A stretch of 64,000 bases of DNA from Gordonibacter faecis (GCF_030077735.1 NZ_JASJEU010000018.1:49647-113646), one strand, 5' to 3'. Positions 42,156 through 50,845 are shown, counted from the stretch's first letter. Notes: generated by a model from the letters alone, not told the origin. Made by a program: numbers and translations.

Positions 42156-43004
42156 CTAGACGGCCACCGTCACCTGGAGCGCGTAGAAAACCAGGCGAGC
42201 GCAGAACACGCCAACAAATACGCAGATCACCGCTATGACGGAGTGGTACCCTGTCTCCTTTGTGCGCAGCGCCATCACCTCAAAGAGCAGTGCTGCAGCA
42301 AAGCAGAAGAACCCCACCACGCTCTGGGAAGACGACACCCCCACCAGATCGGCGCCCACCCCGCCGGCGCCACTTACCGAGGCAGCCACCATCAACTGCG
42401 CAGCCAGCCCACCCATTCCCAGCACAGCCCCGCAGGCCGCACTTGCAACCAGCACCTTTTTCACCGATGATGCGCCAAGCGCGTCCGCTTTTTCGAATAT
42501 CAACGTAGCTAACGCAGAACCACCCAGCAGGGCACACCCCAGCATCTGAATGGGAGTGGCAAGCGTGGTCCACGAAGGATCGGCGCTCAGCTCATGTGCG
42601 ATACCAACTACCCACACGAACAGTACACCGAGCACACCCGCGCCATACAGCAGAAGCTTCTGCCCACTTTCGGCTACTCGACCCCCGTTCGCCACGACGC
42701 AGTGGGCGACAGCCAAAAGCACCAACAGTCCGCCCACGCCAACCACGACAAACGGTAGCACGCCGTCCACACCGCGCAGCAGCACCACCGCGCCCGTCTG
42801 GTCTTGGAAGGCGAACCACGCGGCTACACACCCAAGCACGAGGGCAAGACACGGCATGATAGTGAGCGTAGCGATATTCTGCAGCTGCCTGCGCTCAGGC
42901 CGATATACCCCTGCCAGCACAGCCAGCACCGCAAACGAGCCCGCTCCAATCAAGGAGAAGGTCGCACCCAGCGCCAACGGCACGTTGGCATACACCGATT
43001 CCAC
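42156..43004 (-). CDS. DmsC-like membrane anchor subunit
   Basis: 282 residues, GTG start following GGGGAGGGGG. Eight hydrophobic helices with the spacing of DmsC/PsrC-type quinol-interacting anchors (ALGATFSLIGAGSFAVLAVL, VGVGGLLVLLAVAHCVVANG, LATPIQMLGCALLGGSALAT). Such anchors connect the quinone pool to a DmsAB-type reductase. No dmsA or dmsB is directly adjacent; neighbours are the activase-like gene (28 bases) and a zinc-ribbon gene (32 bases), with a Mo enzyme and ferredoxin 2.5-4.5 kb upstream. Confidence 0.85.
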   Translation of the reverse strand: MESVYANVPLALGATFSLIGAGSFAVLAVLAGVYRPERRQLQNIATLTIMPCLALVLGCVAAWFAFQDQTGAVVLLRGVDGVLPFVVVGVGGLLVLLAVAHCVVANGGRVAESGQKLLLYGAGVLGVLFVWVVGIAHELSADPSWTTLATPIQMLGCALLGGSALATLIFEKADALGASSVKKVLVASAACGAVLGMGGLAAQLMVAASVSGAGGVGADLVGVSSSQSVVGFFCFAAALLFEVMALRTKETGYHSVIAVICVFVGVFCARLVFYALQVTVAV

Positions 43005-43036
43005 GCTTCCCCCTCCCCTTCGGCACTCACTCCAGC

Positions 43037-43264
43037 CTAGCGGTTGTCCGACTTATCCAATCCTGGCACGTACACCTTCCGCTCGGGAACGGTGAGTTCA
43101 GCACCGCACTTAGCGCACACTTTCGCCGAAGGTTTGTTGAGCGTGCCACACGCGCCACACAAGCCCCGCGGCTGCGTGACCAGGCGCGAACCCTGGGCAC
43201 CCGCGCGTTTTTTGTTCTCGCCGTTGCATTTACCGCACAGCTCACACGCAAATCCACAGGCCAC
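43037..43264 (-). CDS. Small zinc-ribbon protein
   Basis: 75 residues, GTG start after AAGGGA. Eight cysteines at 3, 7, 10, 13 and 36, 39, 50, 53 give one irregular and one classic CxxC-x10-CxxC zinc ribbon, with a positively charged linker. Function unknown. It heads the short unit zinc ribbon, DmsC-like, activase. Confidence 0.75.
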   Translation of the reverse strand: MACGFACELCGKCNGENKKRAGAQGSRLVTQPRGLCGACGTLNKPSAKVCAKCGAELTVPERKVYVPGLDKSDNR

Positions 43265-43314
43265 GTTCGATCCCTTCTTTCACCACGTCATACGCCACGT
43301 TTGAGAACCATCCT

Positions 43315-43361
43315 CCGAGGCCACGTCCGACCAAAGTGCCTCTGGTCAAACGTGGCCTCGG
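43315..43361. terminator. Strong hairpin between two zinc-ribbon genes
   Basis: CCGAGGCCACGT (43315-43326) pairs with ACGTGGCCTCGG (43350-43361), and GACCA with TGGTC inside, giving a stem of about 17 bp. No U run follows on either strand. It may be a processing or attenuation element or a Rho-independent terminator of atypical type for the gene at 43605. Confidence 0.5.
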
Positions 43362-43398
43362 ACTACTCCGTCACGCCCCAGAACCAACTACCGGCTTT

Positions 43399-43605
43399 TT
43401 ATGTATCCGAAGACGGAGCATTGTTCGGCGTTCCCGGAGGCTTCGGCGCGCCGGGAGCGCCAGGGGCGCCGGGTGCCGCAGGCTTACCGGGACCGGCGGT
43501 CGCGCCGCATGACGGGCATGCGTCGGCGTTCGCGGGAACCTGAGCTCCGCATTTCGGACATTTGATAGGACCGCCGGTGGCAGCGGCTGCTGGTCTGAAA
43601 CACAT
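43399..43605 (-). CDS. Small zinc-ribbon protein with collagen-like tail
   Basis: 68 residues, ATG after AAGGAG. MCFRPAAAATGG is followed by a CxxC-x10-CxxC zinc ribbon (Cys 16, 19, 30, 33: KCPKCGAQVPANADACPSCG) and a GxP-rich tail (GPGKPAAPGAPGAPGAP). Short proteins of this sort occur widely in anaerobes; the role is unknown. It follows the MFS gene by 79 bases on the same strand of transcription. Confidence 0.75.
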   Translation of the reverse strand: MCFRPAAAATGGPIKCPKCGAQVPANADACPSCGATAGPGKPAAPGAPGAPGAPKPPGTPNNAPSSDT

Positions 43606-43684
43606 AGATAACTCCTTCGTTGTTACTTCATGAATACTGGCAGTGGCCAAGACAGCCCGCAGCGATCACGCAGTGCCTCCGCCC

Positions 43685-44992
43685 TTACTGAGTAGCGATC
43701 TTTGCCTGAAGTTCCTTCGCTGCCTCTTCTTCCATGGCCACAAGCTTCTTATTCTTGCGAACCATAAACATGCACACCGTGGAAGCAGCTACGAAGCAGG
43801 CGCAAATGCCAAATGCGCCGGTGAACCCCAGGGAGGTACCCGCAATGGCAGCCACCAGCGGAACACCAACCGCGTCGCAAATCGGCTTGCCGAGAAATAC
43901 GATGCCGTAGATGGCACCGAAGTGCTTCGGGCCCAGATACATGGCTGTCGCTGACGAGAAACACACCGCCGAAGAACTGAGCGCCACGCCGAAAAGGATG
44001 GAACTCGCAAACAAGAGCACAATGTTGTCGCCGACGAAAATGATCAGGATAAGTCCAATGACGGCGAGCGAGTTAAGAATGCAGTAGGCAATACGCGGGC
44101 CGACAAAGTCGATGATGACACCAGAGGCAAGCTTGCCAAAAACACCGGCGAGCGAGATGGTGGTCATGAACGCACCAGCAATCGCAAGGTCAAAGCCGTT
44201 GCCCACGATATAGGTGGGGAAGTTCTGGAAGGGGCCCTGCTCGCCAATGCCAATGAGGGCAAAGGCAATAGCAATGAACCAGAACGTGCTGGTCTTCAGC
44301 GCTTCACCGCGCGTCAGGCCCACGAGTTTCGCAACGCCAGCCGTCTCGGCCTGCGCGGCGGCTTCTTCTTCAGACATGCCGTCAGGCAAAAGACCCACTT
44401 CCTGGGGCTGCCACTTCAGCAAAAACGCACCCACCAACAACACGACAAACGCGATGCCCGCAAGAACCATCGGGGCGGTTTGCCAGTTGCCCGATGCCAC
44501 GGCGGCCGGCACCAGCTGACCTACAATGAGCGAACCGGGGAACATGGCCGACCACACAATTGCCACCGCAATGCCACGGCGCTTGTTAAACCAGTTGTTC
44601 GGTATGCCGGACAAAATAACCATGCCGCCGAGGGCAGAACCGATACCCATAACCACATAGGCGGCATATACTTGCCAGATCTCGGTCATGAAACCCAAGA
44701 TCAGGAAGCCACCCGAGAACAGAACTGCTGAACAGAGCATGGATCCGCGCAGCTTGATCTTGTTGATAACGTCGCCCACGATAAGGCTTGCAAAGCCCGC
44801 GGACAAGGCATAGATAGAAAACCCGAGCGCAACTTCTGCCGGCTGTGCACCCAAAGCCTCCGTCATGGGCACCTTCAAAATACTGAAGCTGTACAGGCCG
44901 AAACCCTGCGTGACAATGGCCACCACAAAGGCAATGGCAACCTGTATCCAGCCCTGCGTGAAGAAGACACCGCTTTTCTTAGTTCCTGACAT
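43685..44992 (-). CDS. MFS transporter
   Basis: 435 residues from MSGTKKSGVFFTQG, with GAGGAGG upstream. Twelve helices, the motif A loop after TM2 replaced by VGDVINKIKLRGSM, and a second-half loop ASGVIIDFVGPRIAY, as in oxalate/formate antiporter-like and monocarboxylate-type MFS carriers. It is encoded downstream of the Mo enzyme and its 4Fe-4S partner and probably moves the substrate or the reduced product. Confidence 0.88.
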   Translation of the reverse strand: MSGTKKSGVFFTQGWIQVAIAFVVAIVTQGFGLYSFSILKVPMTEALGAQPAEVALGFSIYALSAGFASLIVGDVINKIKLRGSMLCSAVLFSGGFLILGFMTEIWQVYAAYVVMGIGSALGGMVILSGIPNNWFNKRRGIAVAIVWSAMFPGSLIVGQLVPAAVASGNWQTAPMVLAGIAFVVLLVGAFLLKWQPQEVGLLPDGMSEEEAAAQAETAGVAKLVGLTRGEALKTSTFWFIAIAFALIGIGEQGPFQNFPTYIVGNGFDLAIAGAFMTTISLAGVFGKLASGVIIDFVGPRIAYCILNSLAVIGLILIIFVGDNIVLLFASSILFGVALSSSAVCFSSATAMYLGPKHFGAIYGIVFLGKPICDAVGVPLVAAIAGTSLGFTGAFGICACFVAASTVCMFMVRKNKKLVAMEEEAAKELQAKIATQ

Positions 44993-45065
44993 TGGTTTTC
45001 CTCCTCGTAAAGTGGACGGGCGAAACGCGGCCGAGGCCACACCCCTTTCTCGCCCCATCCGTTTC

Positions 45066-45098
45066 CCGCCGCCCGTCCGCACCAGGGACGGGCGGCGG
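45066..45098. terminator. GC-rich intercistronic hairpin
   Basis: CCGCCGCCCGTCC (45066-45078) pairs perfectly with GGACGGGCGGCGG (45086-45098) around a 7-base loop. It lies between the 4Fe-4S gene and the MFS gene, 30 bases after the former's stop, with no U tract. It could limit expression of the downstream MFS gene. Confidence 0.5.
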
Positions 45099-45130
45099 CG
45101 TGTTACCCCTCGTGTGTCAGACGAGAGAAG

Positions 45131-45469
45131 CTATGCCGTGTACATGTTGCAGTGGCGGCCATCGGCTTCCTTGACCATCTCCGAAAGCGGCCCAATACGC
45201 AGCGCCTGACCCGGACAGCCGGTGACGCACAGCGGGTTTGGATCCTTCGCGTAGCACGCGGCGCACTTATCCAGCACCGGGGCCACCACGTGATACGTGC
45301 GCAGCTTTCCGTCCACGACAAACGGGGTGCGGCGAATGACGCGCATCCAGTCCTCATCGTAGGGATAGCGCCACGTTTCGCGGCATGCCGCTTCGCATCC
45401 GTAGCAACCGGTGCAATCATCGAGGTCGTGAAGAAGGGCTATACCTTCGCCGTTAACGCGCTTCTTCAT
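45131..45469 (-). CDS. Small 4Fe-4S electron-transfer subunit
   Basis: 112 residues. Two cluster-binding sets are seen: Cys 19, 22, 25, 29 (CTGCYGCEAAC) and Cys 69, 72, 81, 85 (CAACYAKDPNPLCVTGCP), so two 4Fe-4S clusters instead of the four of DmsB. The start codon overlaps the stop of the Mo enzyme (TAATG), so the two proteins are made together and probably form a complex. It would bring electrons to the molybdopterin subunit. Confidence 0.9.
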   Translation of the reverse strand: MKKRVNGEGIALLHDLDDCTGCYGCEAACRETWRYPYDEDWMRVIRRTPFVVDGKLRTYHVVAPVLDKCAACYAKDPNPLCVTGCPGQALRIGPLSEMVKEADGRHCNMYTA

Positions 45470-47685
45470 TACAGATCACCCCTTCCAGGATAGACTTTGA
45501 CAAGGGAGGAACGCATCGGCGTCGCTCCATATCCCGGCTCAGCAGGCGTGGAGGGAATGAGCACGTTGCCGTTTGCCTTGTCCCATCCGTAGCCAGGAAG
45601 ACCCAGTTCCTTGCACTCATCGCGCCAGCCGGGACGCGGAACGCCAATGACACCTTCTTTGATCTCGCGCGTGACGTAGGCCTTCGAAATCATGTGTCCA
45701 ACACGCGATTCAACGGTCATCCATTCGCCGTCGGTGATGCCATACTTGCGTGCATCGTTGGGGTGAATCATGACGAACGGGTCGGGATACATCTTGCGCT
45801 GAGCAGGGATGTTGGTCCACGCAGAGTGGAAGAACGAGTAAATACGGATGCCCGTCACCACGACAAGCGGGTATTCTTCCGCCAGTTCAGGCGTTGAAAC
45901 CGGGGACTCAGAAGGCTCTTCAAAGTCAGGCAGCGGGTCGTAGCCGAAGGCGGCCAGCGACTCACACCAGAACTCGATGCGACCCGTCGGCGTGGGCAAT
46001 CCAAGCGAGCCGTCGGGGCGCAGCATGCCCTTCTCGTACTTCTTCTCCACCACTTCGCCCTGCTTACCGCCGGGTTCGGTTGAACGGTACTTCTCAGACT
46101 GGAATTCATCCCACGTCATATCGAAGCCGTAGAACTCCTTCATGCGCCAGAGCACCATCTCCTGGACGTCGTTCCACCACCAGTTGTCGGGGTCGATACG
46201 CTTGCCCCACTCAAGGAAGAACCGCCAGTCACACCAGCACTCACCGGGCGCGTCCACGGCCTTGTCGAACGTGAACAGGAAGTTGCCGTCGAGCTCTTCG
46301 TCGTAGGAGTAGCGCTCCGACCAGTCAGCCGAGGGCAGCACCATGTCAGCGATCTTGGCGGTTGGTGACATGTAGAAGTCCTTGACGCACACAAAGTCGA
46401 GGTTAGGCGAGGTCATAGCCTGGTACGTGAGGTTCGTGTTCTCGTAGCACAAAAGTGGGTCGTTGGCGATAGCGATGTAGGCCTTCACCGGACGAGGCTC
46501 GCCCGTGATGATGGCGTTGAACACCGCGTGAGGGTCGTTGGAGCGGCCGAACGACTTGTAGAGCGGATGCTCTTCGCCGCCGAACGTGAAGAGCTCGGGG
46601 CGCCCGGGGTCCTTCGCGGAATCCCAGAGCGTAATCTTGTCGTCGAGCATGACCGAGAAGGACAGAGGAATGGGAATGCCACCCTTCACGTCGAGGTGAC
46701 CGAGCATACCCTGCAAGCATGCGATGGCACGGCCGTTCTGGATAGCGTTCGTGTGCATACATCCCGGCCCCAAGCCGATGCACATGCCAACCGGACCCCA
46801 GTTGCCCATGTATTCCGCGGCAAGGCGGATGTCGTCGGCGTCAACCTGGCAGATTTCAGCAGCGCGCTCGGGAGTCCAATCTTTCACGCGTTCGGCAAGC
46901 TCATCGAAGCCATACGTCCAGTTCTCAATAAACTCGGGGTCGTACCACTTGTTCTCGATGATCTCGTGCATAAACGCCATGGCGAGCGCAGCATCGGTAC
47001 CGGGGCGCGGCTGCAGGGCCACGTCGGCGTGCTTGGACATGTCATGGAAGCGCACGTCAATGACAATAAGTTTCGTCATGCCCGCCGCCTGGTTCTTGAA
47101 CACTTCCTTGCACCAGGCGGTTTCCATAGCGGGGTTCTGGCCCCACAACACTGCGCAGTGGGAGTTGCGCATATCGCCCGCCGCGGAGCTGAACACGCCA
47201 AGCGTGAAGGCGTTCGGCAAAATGTGCGGCATGAGGCACACGTGCGTGGGCACCAGCGACCAGCCCTCAAGACCAAGTGACGAGTTCAGGCGGCAGTGCC
47301 AGTGGTTTGCCACACGACCCGTACCCTGACCAGTGATGATGGCCTCAGGCCCGTATTCTTCCTTGATGCGCAGGCACTCGTCCGCGATGATATCCATCGC
47401 TTCGTCCCAGGTGATGCGCTCAAATTCGCTCTTACCACGGTTCTCGGGGTGACGGTCGCCCTTAGGATCCCAGTCCACACGCTTCATCGGGTAGAGCAGG
47501 CGCCCTTCAAGGTTGTTGTGAATCTCGCGCTCGGACATACCCGAGCCGCAGATGACGCCCTTGGACTTGATATTGTCGGGATCCCCCTCAATCTTCACGA
47601 TTTGGTTGTCCTCGTCCGAGTAGACCAGGACGCCGCAACGTGCATGGCACGTCGTACACATCGTACGCGTTTTCTTCAGTGCCAT
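45469..47685 (-). CDS. Molybdopterin-dependent oxidoreductase, DMSO reductase superfamily, cytoplasmic
   Basis: 738 residues from MALKKTRTMC, with AAAGGAGAGG before the ATG. The N-terminal 4Fe-4S motif is C10-x2-C13-x3-C17-x28-C46. A cysteine at about 150 (VPTHVCLMP) lies where the Mo ligand is expected. The pterin-binding regions follow (LWGQNPAMETAWC, VIDVRFHDMSKHADVALQPRPGTDAALA) and the C-terminal MGD domain begins near VVVTGIRIYSFFHSAWTNIP. There is no twin-arginine signal, so it works inside the cell. With the overlapping ferredoxin-like subunit, two MFS genes and a LysR gene, it resembles the aromatic dehydroxylase and transhydroxylase-type Mo enzymes known from gut Eggerthellaceae; the substrate cannot be read from sequence. 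Confidence 0.9.
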   Translation of the reverse strand: MALKKTRTMCTTCHARCGVLVYSDEDNQIVKIEGDPDNIKSKGVICGSGMSEREIHNNLEGRLLYPMKRVDWDPKGDRHPENRGKSEFERITWDEAMDIIADECLRIKEEYGPEAIITGQGTGRVANHWHCRLNSSLGLEGWSLVPTHVCLMPHILPNAFTLGVFSSAAGDMRNSHCAVLWGQNPAMETAWCKEVFKNQAAGMTKLIVIDVRFHDMSKHADVALQPRPGTDAALAMAFMHEIIENKWYDPEFIENWTYGFDELAERVKDWTPERAAEICQVDADDIRLAAEYMGNWGPVGMCIGLGPGCMHTNAIQNGRAIACLQGMLGHLDVKGGIPIPLSFSVMLDDKITLWDSAKDPGRPELFTFGGEEHPLYKSFGRSNDPHAVFNAIITGEPRPVKAYIAIANDPLLCYENTNLTYQAMTSPNLDFVCVKDFYMSPTAKIADMVLPSADWSERYSYDEELDGNFLFTFDKAVDAPGECWCDWRFFLEWGKRIDPDNWWWNDVQEMVLWRMKEFYGFDMTWDEFQSEKYRSTEPGGKQGEVVEKKYEKGMLRPDGSLGLPTPTGRIEFWCESLAAFGYDPLPDFEEPSESPVSTPELAEEYPLVVVTGIRIYSFFHSAWTNIPAQRKMYPDPFVMIHPNDARKYGITDGEWMTVESRVGHMISKAYVTREIKEGVIGVPRPGWRDECKELGLPGYGWDKANGNVLIPSTPAEPGYGATPMRSSLVKVYPGRGDL

Positions 47686-47837
47686 TTCCTCTCCTTTCCA
47701 ACCTGTTGTTAGGTGGGCGCTTCGCCGAGGCGCATTCGCCCACACCGGTTCCCTATCAGGAACGCTTGTGGTGACCCTGCCGCAACCCCGAAAGTTCATG
47801 ACCTCTCAGAACCGCGCAAAGCCTGGCAACCAGATCC

Positions 47838-47867
47838 CTTCCTGCGATGCGCGCACGTCGCAGGAAG
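47838..47867. terminator. Hairpin between the first MFS gene and the Mo enzyme
   Basis: CTTCCTGCGA (47838-47847) and TCGCAGGAAG (47858-47867) form a perfect 10-bp stem about 50 bases beyond the MFS stop on the minus strand. No clear U run. It suggests at least partial separation of the MFS transcript from the Mo enzyme transcript. Confidence 0.5.
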
Positions 47868-47915
47868 AGCGGAAACACAACATCGTGCTGAACTTTCAAC
47901 CCATGCAGCAGGCTT

Positions 47916-49175
47916 TTAGCTTTTGATCTCTTTCGGTTGCCTTTCCTTGCCCGCTTTGAAGGGGCTCGTGACCACGGCAGCCAGCATGAAGCCCATCGTC
48001 ACCAGCGCTGCCACAGCCAACACCACGAAGGCGTTAAAGTAGCCGAGAAAGCCAATGACAATCGAAAGACCGAACAAGACGGTGACGGCGCCTAAGTAGT
48101 AGCCCGCCAAACCAGCCGAGTTAATGCCCGTGTAATCTTTCATGCCGTAGAGATCGGGAACGAACAAGCCCGGAATCATCGTTGAGTACGAGATGAACGC
48201 GCAGAGCACAATGCCTATCACCGCAAGCGGGAACAGCTGCGTTTGACTCCAGATCAGAAGGCAGCCAATTCCCAGGGCAAAGCCCAGGTAGATCATGATG
48301 CTCATCGCCTTAGCACCAATTTTTTTCAAGATGAAGCCCGAGGCAAGTTTCAGAAACGCCGCCGCAAACGAGTACAAGCTGAGCATTGCTGCCGCGGTGG
48401 TTGCCGCCATCCCGAAAGAGGTGTAGTAAACGCTCGCGTACGACGTGATTCCCGACGCACACCAAGCAACGAGGAACATCGCTATCAGGAAGAAGTAGAT
48501 GGACGCGCCTTTCTTCAGCGTTTCGGCGAAAGTGTAGCCGGGGATATCTTCGGCAGGCGCGCTCGCCGGGCCGGAACCCTCGGCCTTGGCGGCCAGTTTG
48601 CGGCGAGGAATCTTGCCAATGAGCACCAGGTTGCAGAACACACCAATCACAACGATGCCCACCGAGTAGATAGTAAACAGCTGTGAATACGGCATAACAT
48701 TCAGCAAAACTGACGTGACCGCCATCCAGGCAGCAACCAGCAAAGCGGTGAGTCCACCCACGACGCCAAATGCCTTTTGCGTATTCTCGCCGTAGAACAC
48801 CGCTACGACGCCTCCCGCTGCAGCATAGGTGGCGAACGCCAGCACGATACCGTTTAAGATGTTCGCAATAATCCAGAATACAAATGAGGTAGCGGTTCCC
48901 ACCATATACATGGTGAGGGCGCTGCACACCGAACCAATAAGCATGCACCACTTCGGCGAAATGATGTCGATAATCTTCACGCCGACCGCACTCATCGCAA
49001 ACGAAAGAATGGTTGCAACGGTGGGGCCTATCATGAACGTGGTAAGGTTGACCTGCATGCCTTCAAGCAAAAATGGGACAATGGCGTTCATGACGGAGGT
49101 GCCGCCCGACGCGCTTGCCAAGATGAGGGTCACGCCGACCGCTGCAGCAGTTTTTCTCCCCTTGCTGTAGCCCAT
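47916..49175 (-). CDS. MFS transporter
   Basis: 419 residues, ATG after AAGGGAG. Twelve helices; central loop rich in Lys/Ala/Ser (PRRKLAAKAEGSGPASAP). LKKIGAKAMSIMIYLG is the second-half motif A-like loop. It lies upstream of the Mo enzyme and is transcribed divergently from the LysR gene, so it is the prime target of that regulator. It differs clearly from the MFS at 43685, which argues for separate import and export tasks. Confidence 0.88.
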   Translation of the reverse strand: MGYSKGRKTAAAVGVTLILASASGGTSVMNAIVPFLLEGMQVNLTTFMIGPTVATILSFAMSAVGVKIIDIISPKWCMLIGSVCSALTMYMVGTATSFVFWIIANILNGIVLAFATYAAAGGVVAVFYGENTQKAFGVVGGLTALLVAAWMAVTSVLLNVMPYSQLFTIYSVGIVVIGVFCNLVLIGKIPRRKLAAKAEGSGPASAPAEDIPGYTFAETLKKGASIYFFLIAMFLVAWCASGITSYASVYYTSFGMAATTAAAMLSLYSFAAAFLKLASGFILKKIGAKAMSIMIYLGFALGIGCLLIWSQTQLFPLAVIGIVLCAFISYSTMIPGLFVPDLYGMKDYTGINSAGLAGYYLGAVTVLFGLSIVIGFLGYFNAFVVLAVAALVTMGFMLAAVVTSPFKAGKERQPKEIKS

Positions 49176-49704
49176 GGTGATTCATCTCCCTTCTCTTTAC
49201 GTCCGAGTTGTGTCGTATGCATTCCCGTGCTGCCTTCTAGAAATGCAAGGATGCCTGCGCCCGACGTTGCGCGGCGTTTGAGGCCATATCCCCTCCCCCC
49301 TGCCCTCTCAGCCGTATCTCTTCGCGCCTGTTCCCTGGGTGACCCTCGAAGCGCCATGCGCCCGACACACGGTGGAACGAATCCGCCTTGCCCGCCTCCT
49401 TTTGGGCGAAAAACGGTGCACGAAGAAAGCCCTGTTGAGGGTTCGTTTCGCATCGATGAAGAGCTGTTTGAAGTACTGGCTGACGCATCGGATCGGCGTG
49501 AGCCTTACCGAATCGATACCGTTGATTGTACGGACATCGACCGCGGGAATCCAACAGGGTTCGCTCGCTCGCCAGGGTAACAAGAGGTTGTCCCATCGCG
49601 CGCTTTGAACCTGACTGCCTAAAACGTCACCTACGAGGAAAACCGCAGATTATAAAATGATTTCCGCTTTGTGGGAGGGTTTTTGGACAACTCTTTGTTT
49701 CAGC
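49176..49704. other. Intergenic control region between MFS and LysR genes
   Basis: About 600 bases separate the two divergent starts. A 117-codon ORF at 49227-49580 has no ribosome site and no family signal, so I leave it unassigned. Near 49651 TATAAA and near 49747 TATAAT offer plus-strand promoters. The rest holds no recognisable element. Confidence 0.5.
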
Positions 49705-49725
49705 TACTCCCAACCTAAGGGAGTA
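49705..49725. promoter_or_regulatory. Inverted repeat, candidate LysR operator
   Basis: TACTCCC (49705-49711), seven bases, GGGAGTA (49719-49725): a perfect 7-7-7 dyad containing the T-N11-A core of LysR boxes. It lies about 50 bases before the LysR ATG and upstream of its -10 element, the usual place for autoregulation and for control of the divergent gene. Confidence 0.6.
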
Positions 49726-49746
49726 AGACCATTCGCCTATAGCCGA

Positions 49747-49752
49747 TATAAT
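49747..49752 (+). promoter_or_regulatory. -10 element of the LysR gene
   Basis: A consensus TATAAT 25 bases before the LysR start codon. The -35 region (TAAGAC at 49724) is poor and overlaps the right arm of the dyad, consistent with regulator-dependent initiation. Confidence 0.5.
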
Positions 49753-49776
49753 GAAGCCATAGACCAGGGGGTGGAT

Positions 49777-50724
49777 ATGCGTATCGAGGTCCTTGAGTAT
49801 TTTCTTGAAATCGCCGATTGCAAATCGTTCTCACGAGCCTCCGAAAACCTCTTCATTTCGCAGCAAGGGTTGAGTAAATCCATGCGCGCGCTCGAGGGAG
49901 AACTGGGCGTTACCCTGTTTCAGAAAAGCGGGCGTGGGATCGAACTCACCGAAGAGGGTTCGATACTGAAGTCGTACGCCCTTGAAATCACGCAGCGCAG
50001 CGACAATTTACGCGACCATCTTTTCAGGCTGCAACTCAGTTCTGCGGAATCAACCGACACGGTACCGGTGTACGCCACTTCGTATGTCTGCAACGCCATC
50101 TACAACCTGCTTGACTGCGAGCTTGATGAATATGGACTGGACTGCTGCACTATTAGCGAATGCGAACTCAATGAAATTATTTCGGCTATTGGGGAAGGTG
50201 AGACGAGTTTCGGGCTAGTGAATATTCTGGAAGAAGACGTAAAGCTGCTTGAGGAATTCCCGTACTTGAAGTTTACCCCGCTGCTTTCCATGAAGATTAT
50301 TGTGAAGGCTTCAAAAAACCTCGCGCCGGATTGCTCCAACGGTGAGATCACGTTGGAGCAACTTTCTGAGTTGCCACTGGCGTATTTCAACGAGCCGGTG
50401 CTGAACAAGTTTGTGAAACGGTCCTTCGAGAATGCACAGCTTGAAGTTCCCACCATTGTTTTGCACAGCACCAACATTGGGCGCATTAACACCTTGGTGA
50501 AGAATTCGAAGGCCGTAACATTCAGCGACACCTTCACACACTCCGTGAGAGGCGTTGAGGATGAGGTGGTATATTTTGACCTGCGTCCATCCCGCTGGTT
50601 TTCTGTGGGCGTACTAGAAAGCCCCTCATTGAGAAATAATGCGCACCAGCAAGCATACGTCCAGCGACTACGCGCCCTCATCAGGTTCAAGCACCGCAAA
50701 TACATCAGCAAGTACGCGATGTAG
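49777..50724 (+). CDS. LysR-type transcriptional regulator
   Basis: 315 residues from MRIEVLEYFLEIADCKSFSR, with AGGGGGTGG before the ATG. The N-terminal winged helix (ASENLFISQQGLSKSMRALEGELGVTLFQKSGRGIELTEEG) is classic LysR; residues about 90-300 form the effector-binding domain. Its codon use and GC are lower than the neighbours (many ATT, AAG and GAA), a possible sign of transfer. Divergent from the MFS and Mo enzyme genes, which it probably activates in response to the substrate. Confidence 0.92.
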   Translation: MRIEVLEYFLEIADCKSFSRASENLFISQQGLSKSMRALEGELGVTLFQKSGRGIELTEEGSILKSYALEITQRSDNLRDHLFRLQLSSAESTDTVPVYATSYVCNAIYNLLDCELDEYGLDCCTISECELNEIISAIGEGETSFGLVNILEEDVKLLEEFPYLKFTPLLSMKIIVKASKNLAPDCSNGEITLEQLSELPLAYFNEPVLNKFVKRSFENAQLEVPTIVLHSTNIGRINTLVKNSKAVTFSDTFTHSVRGVEDEVVYFDLRPSRWFSVGVLESPSLRNNAHQQAYVQRLRALIRFKHRKYISKYAM

Positions 50725-50845
50725 GAGGGACGGGGGCTCTAGCCTTCTGTCCTTTGAACAGGGGCCTCTGTCTTTTGTCAGCTTAGAGCAACAACGGCGA
50801 AGCGCCCTCTGCCATCCTTCGGCAAACGCCATAACCGCACCCCCC

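Noticed and set aside
49227..49580. 117-codon ORF between the MFS and LysR genes
   Set aside because: No ribosome site, no recognisable domain and codon use unlike neighbours; kept as intergenic.
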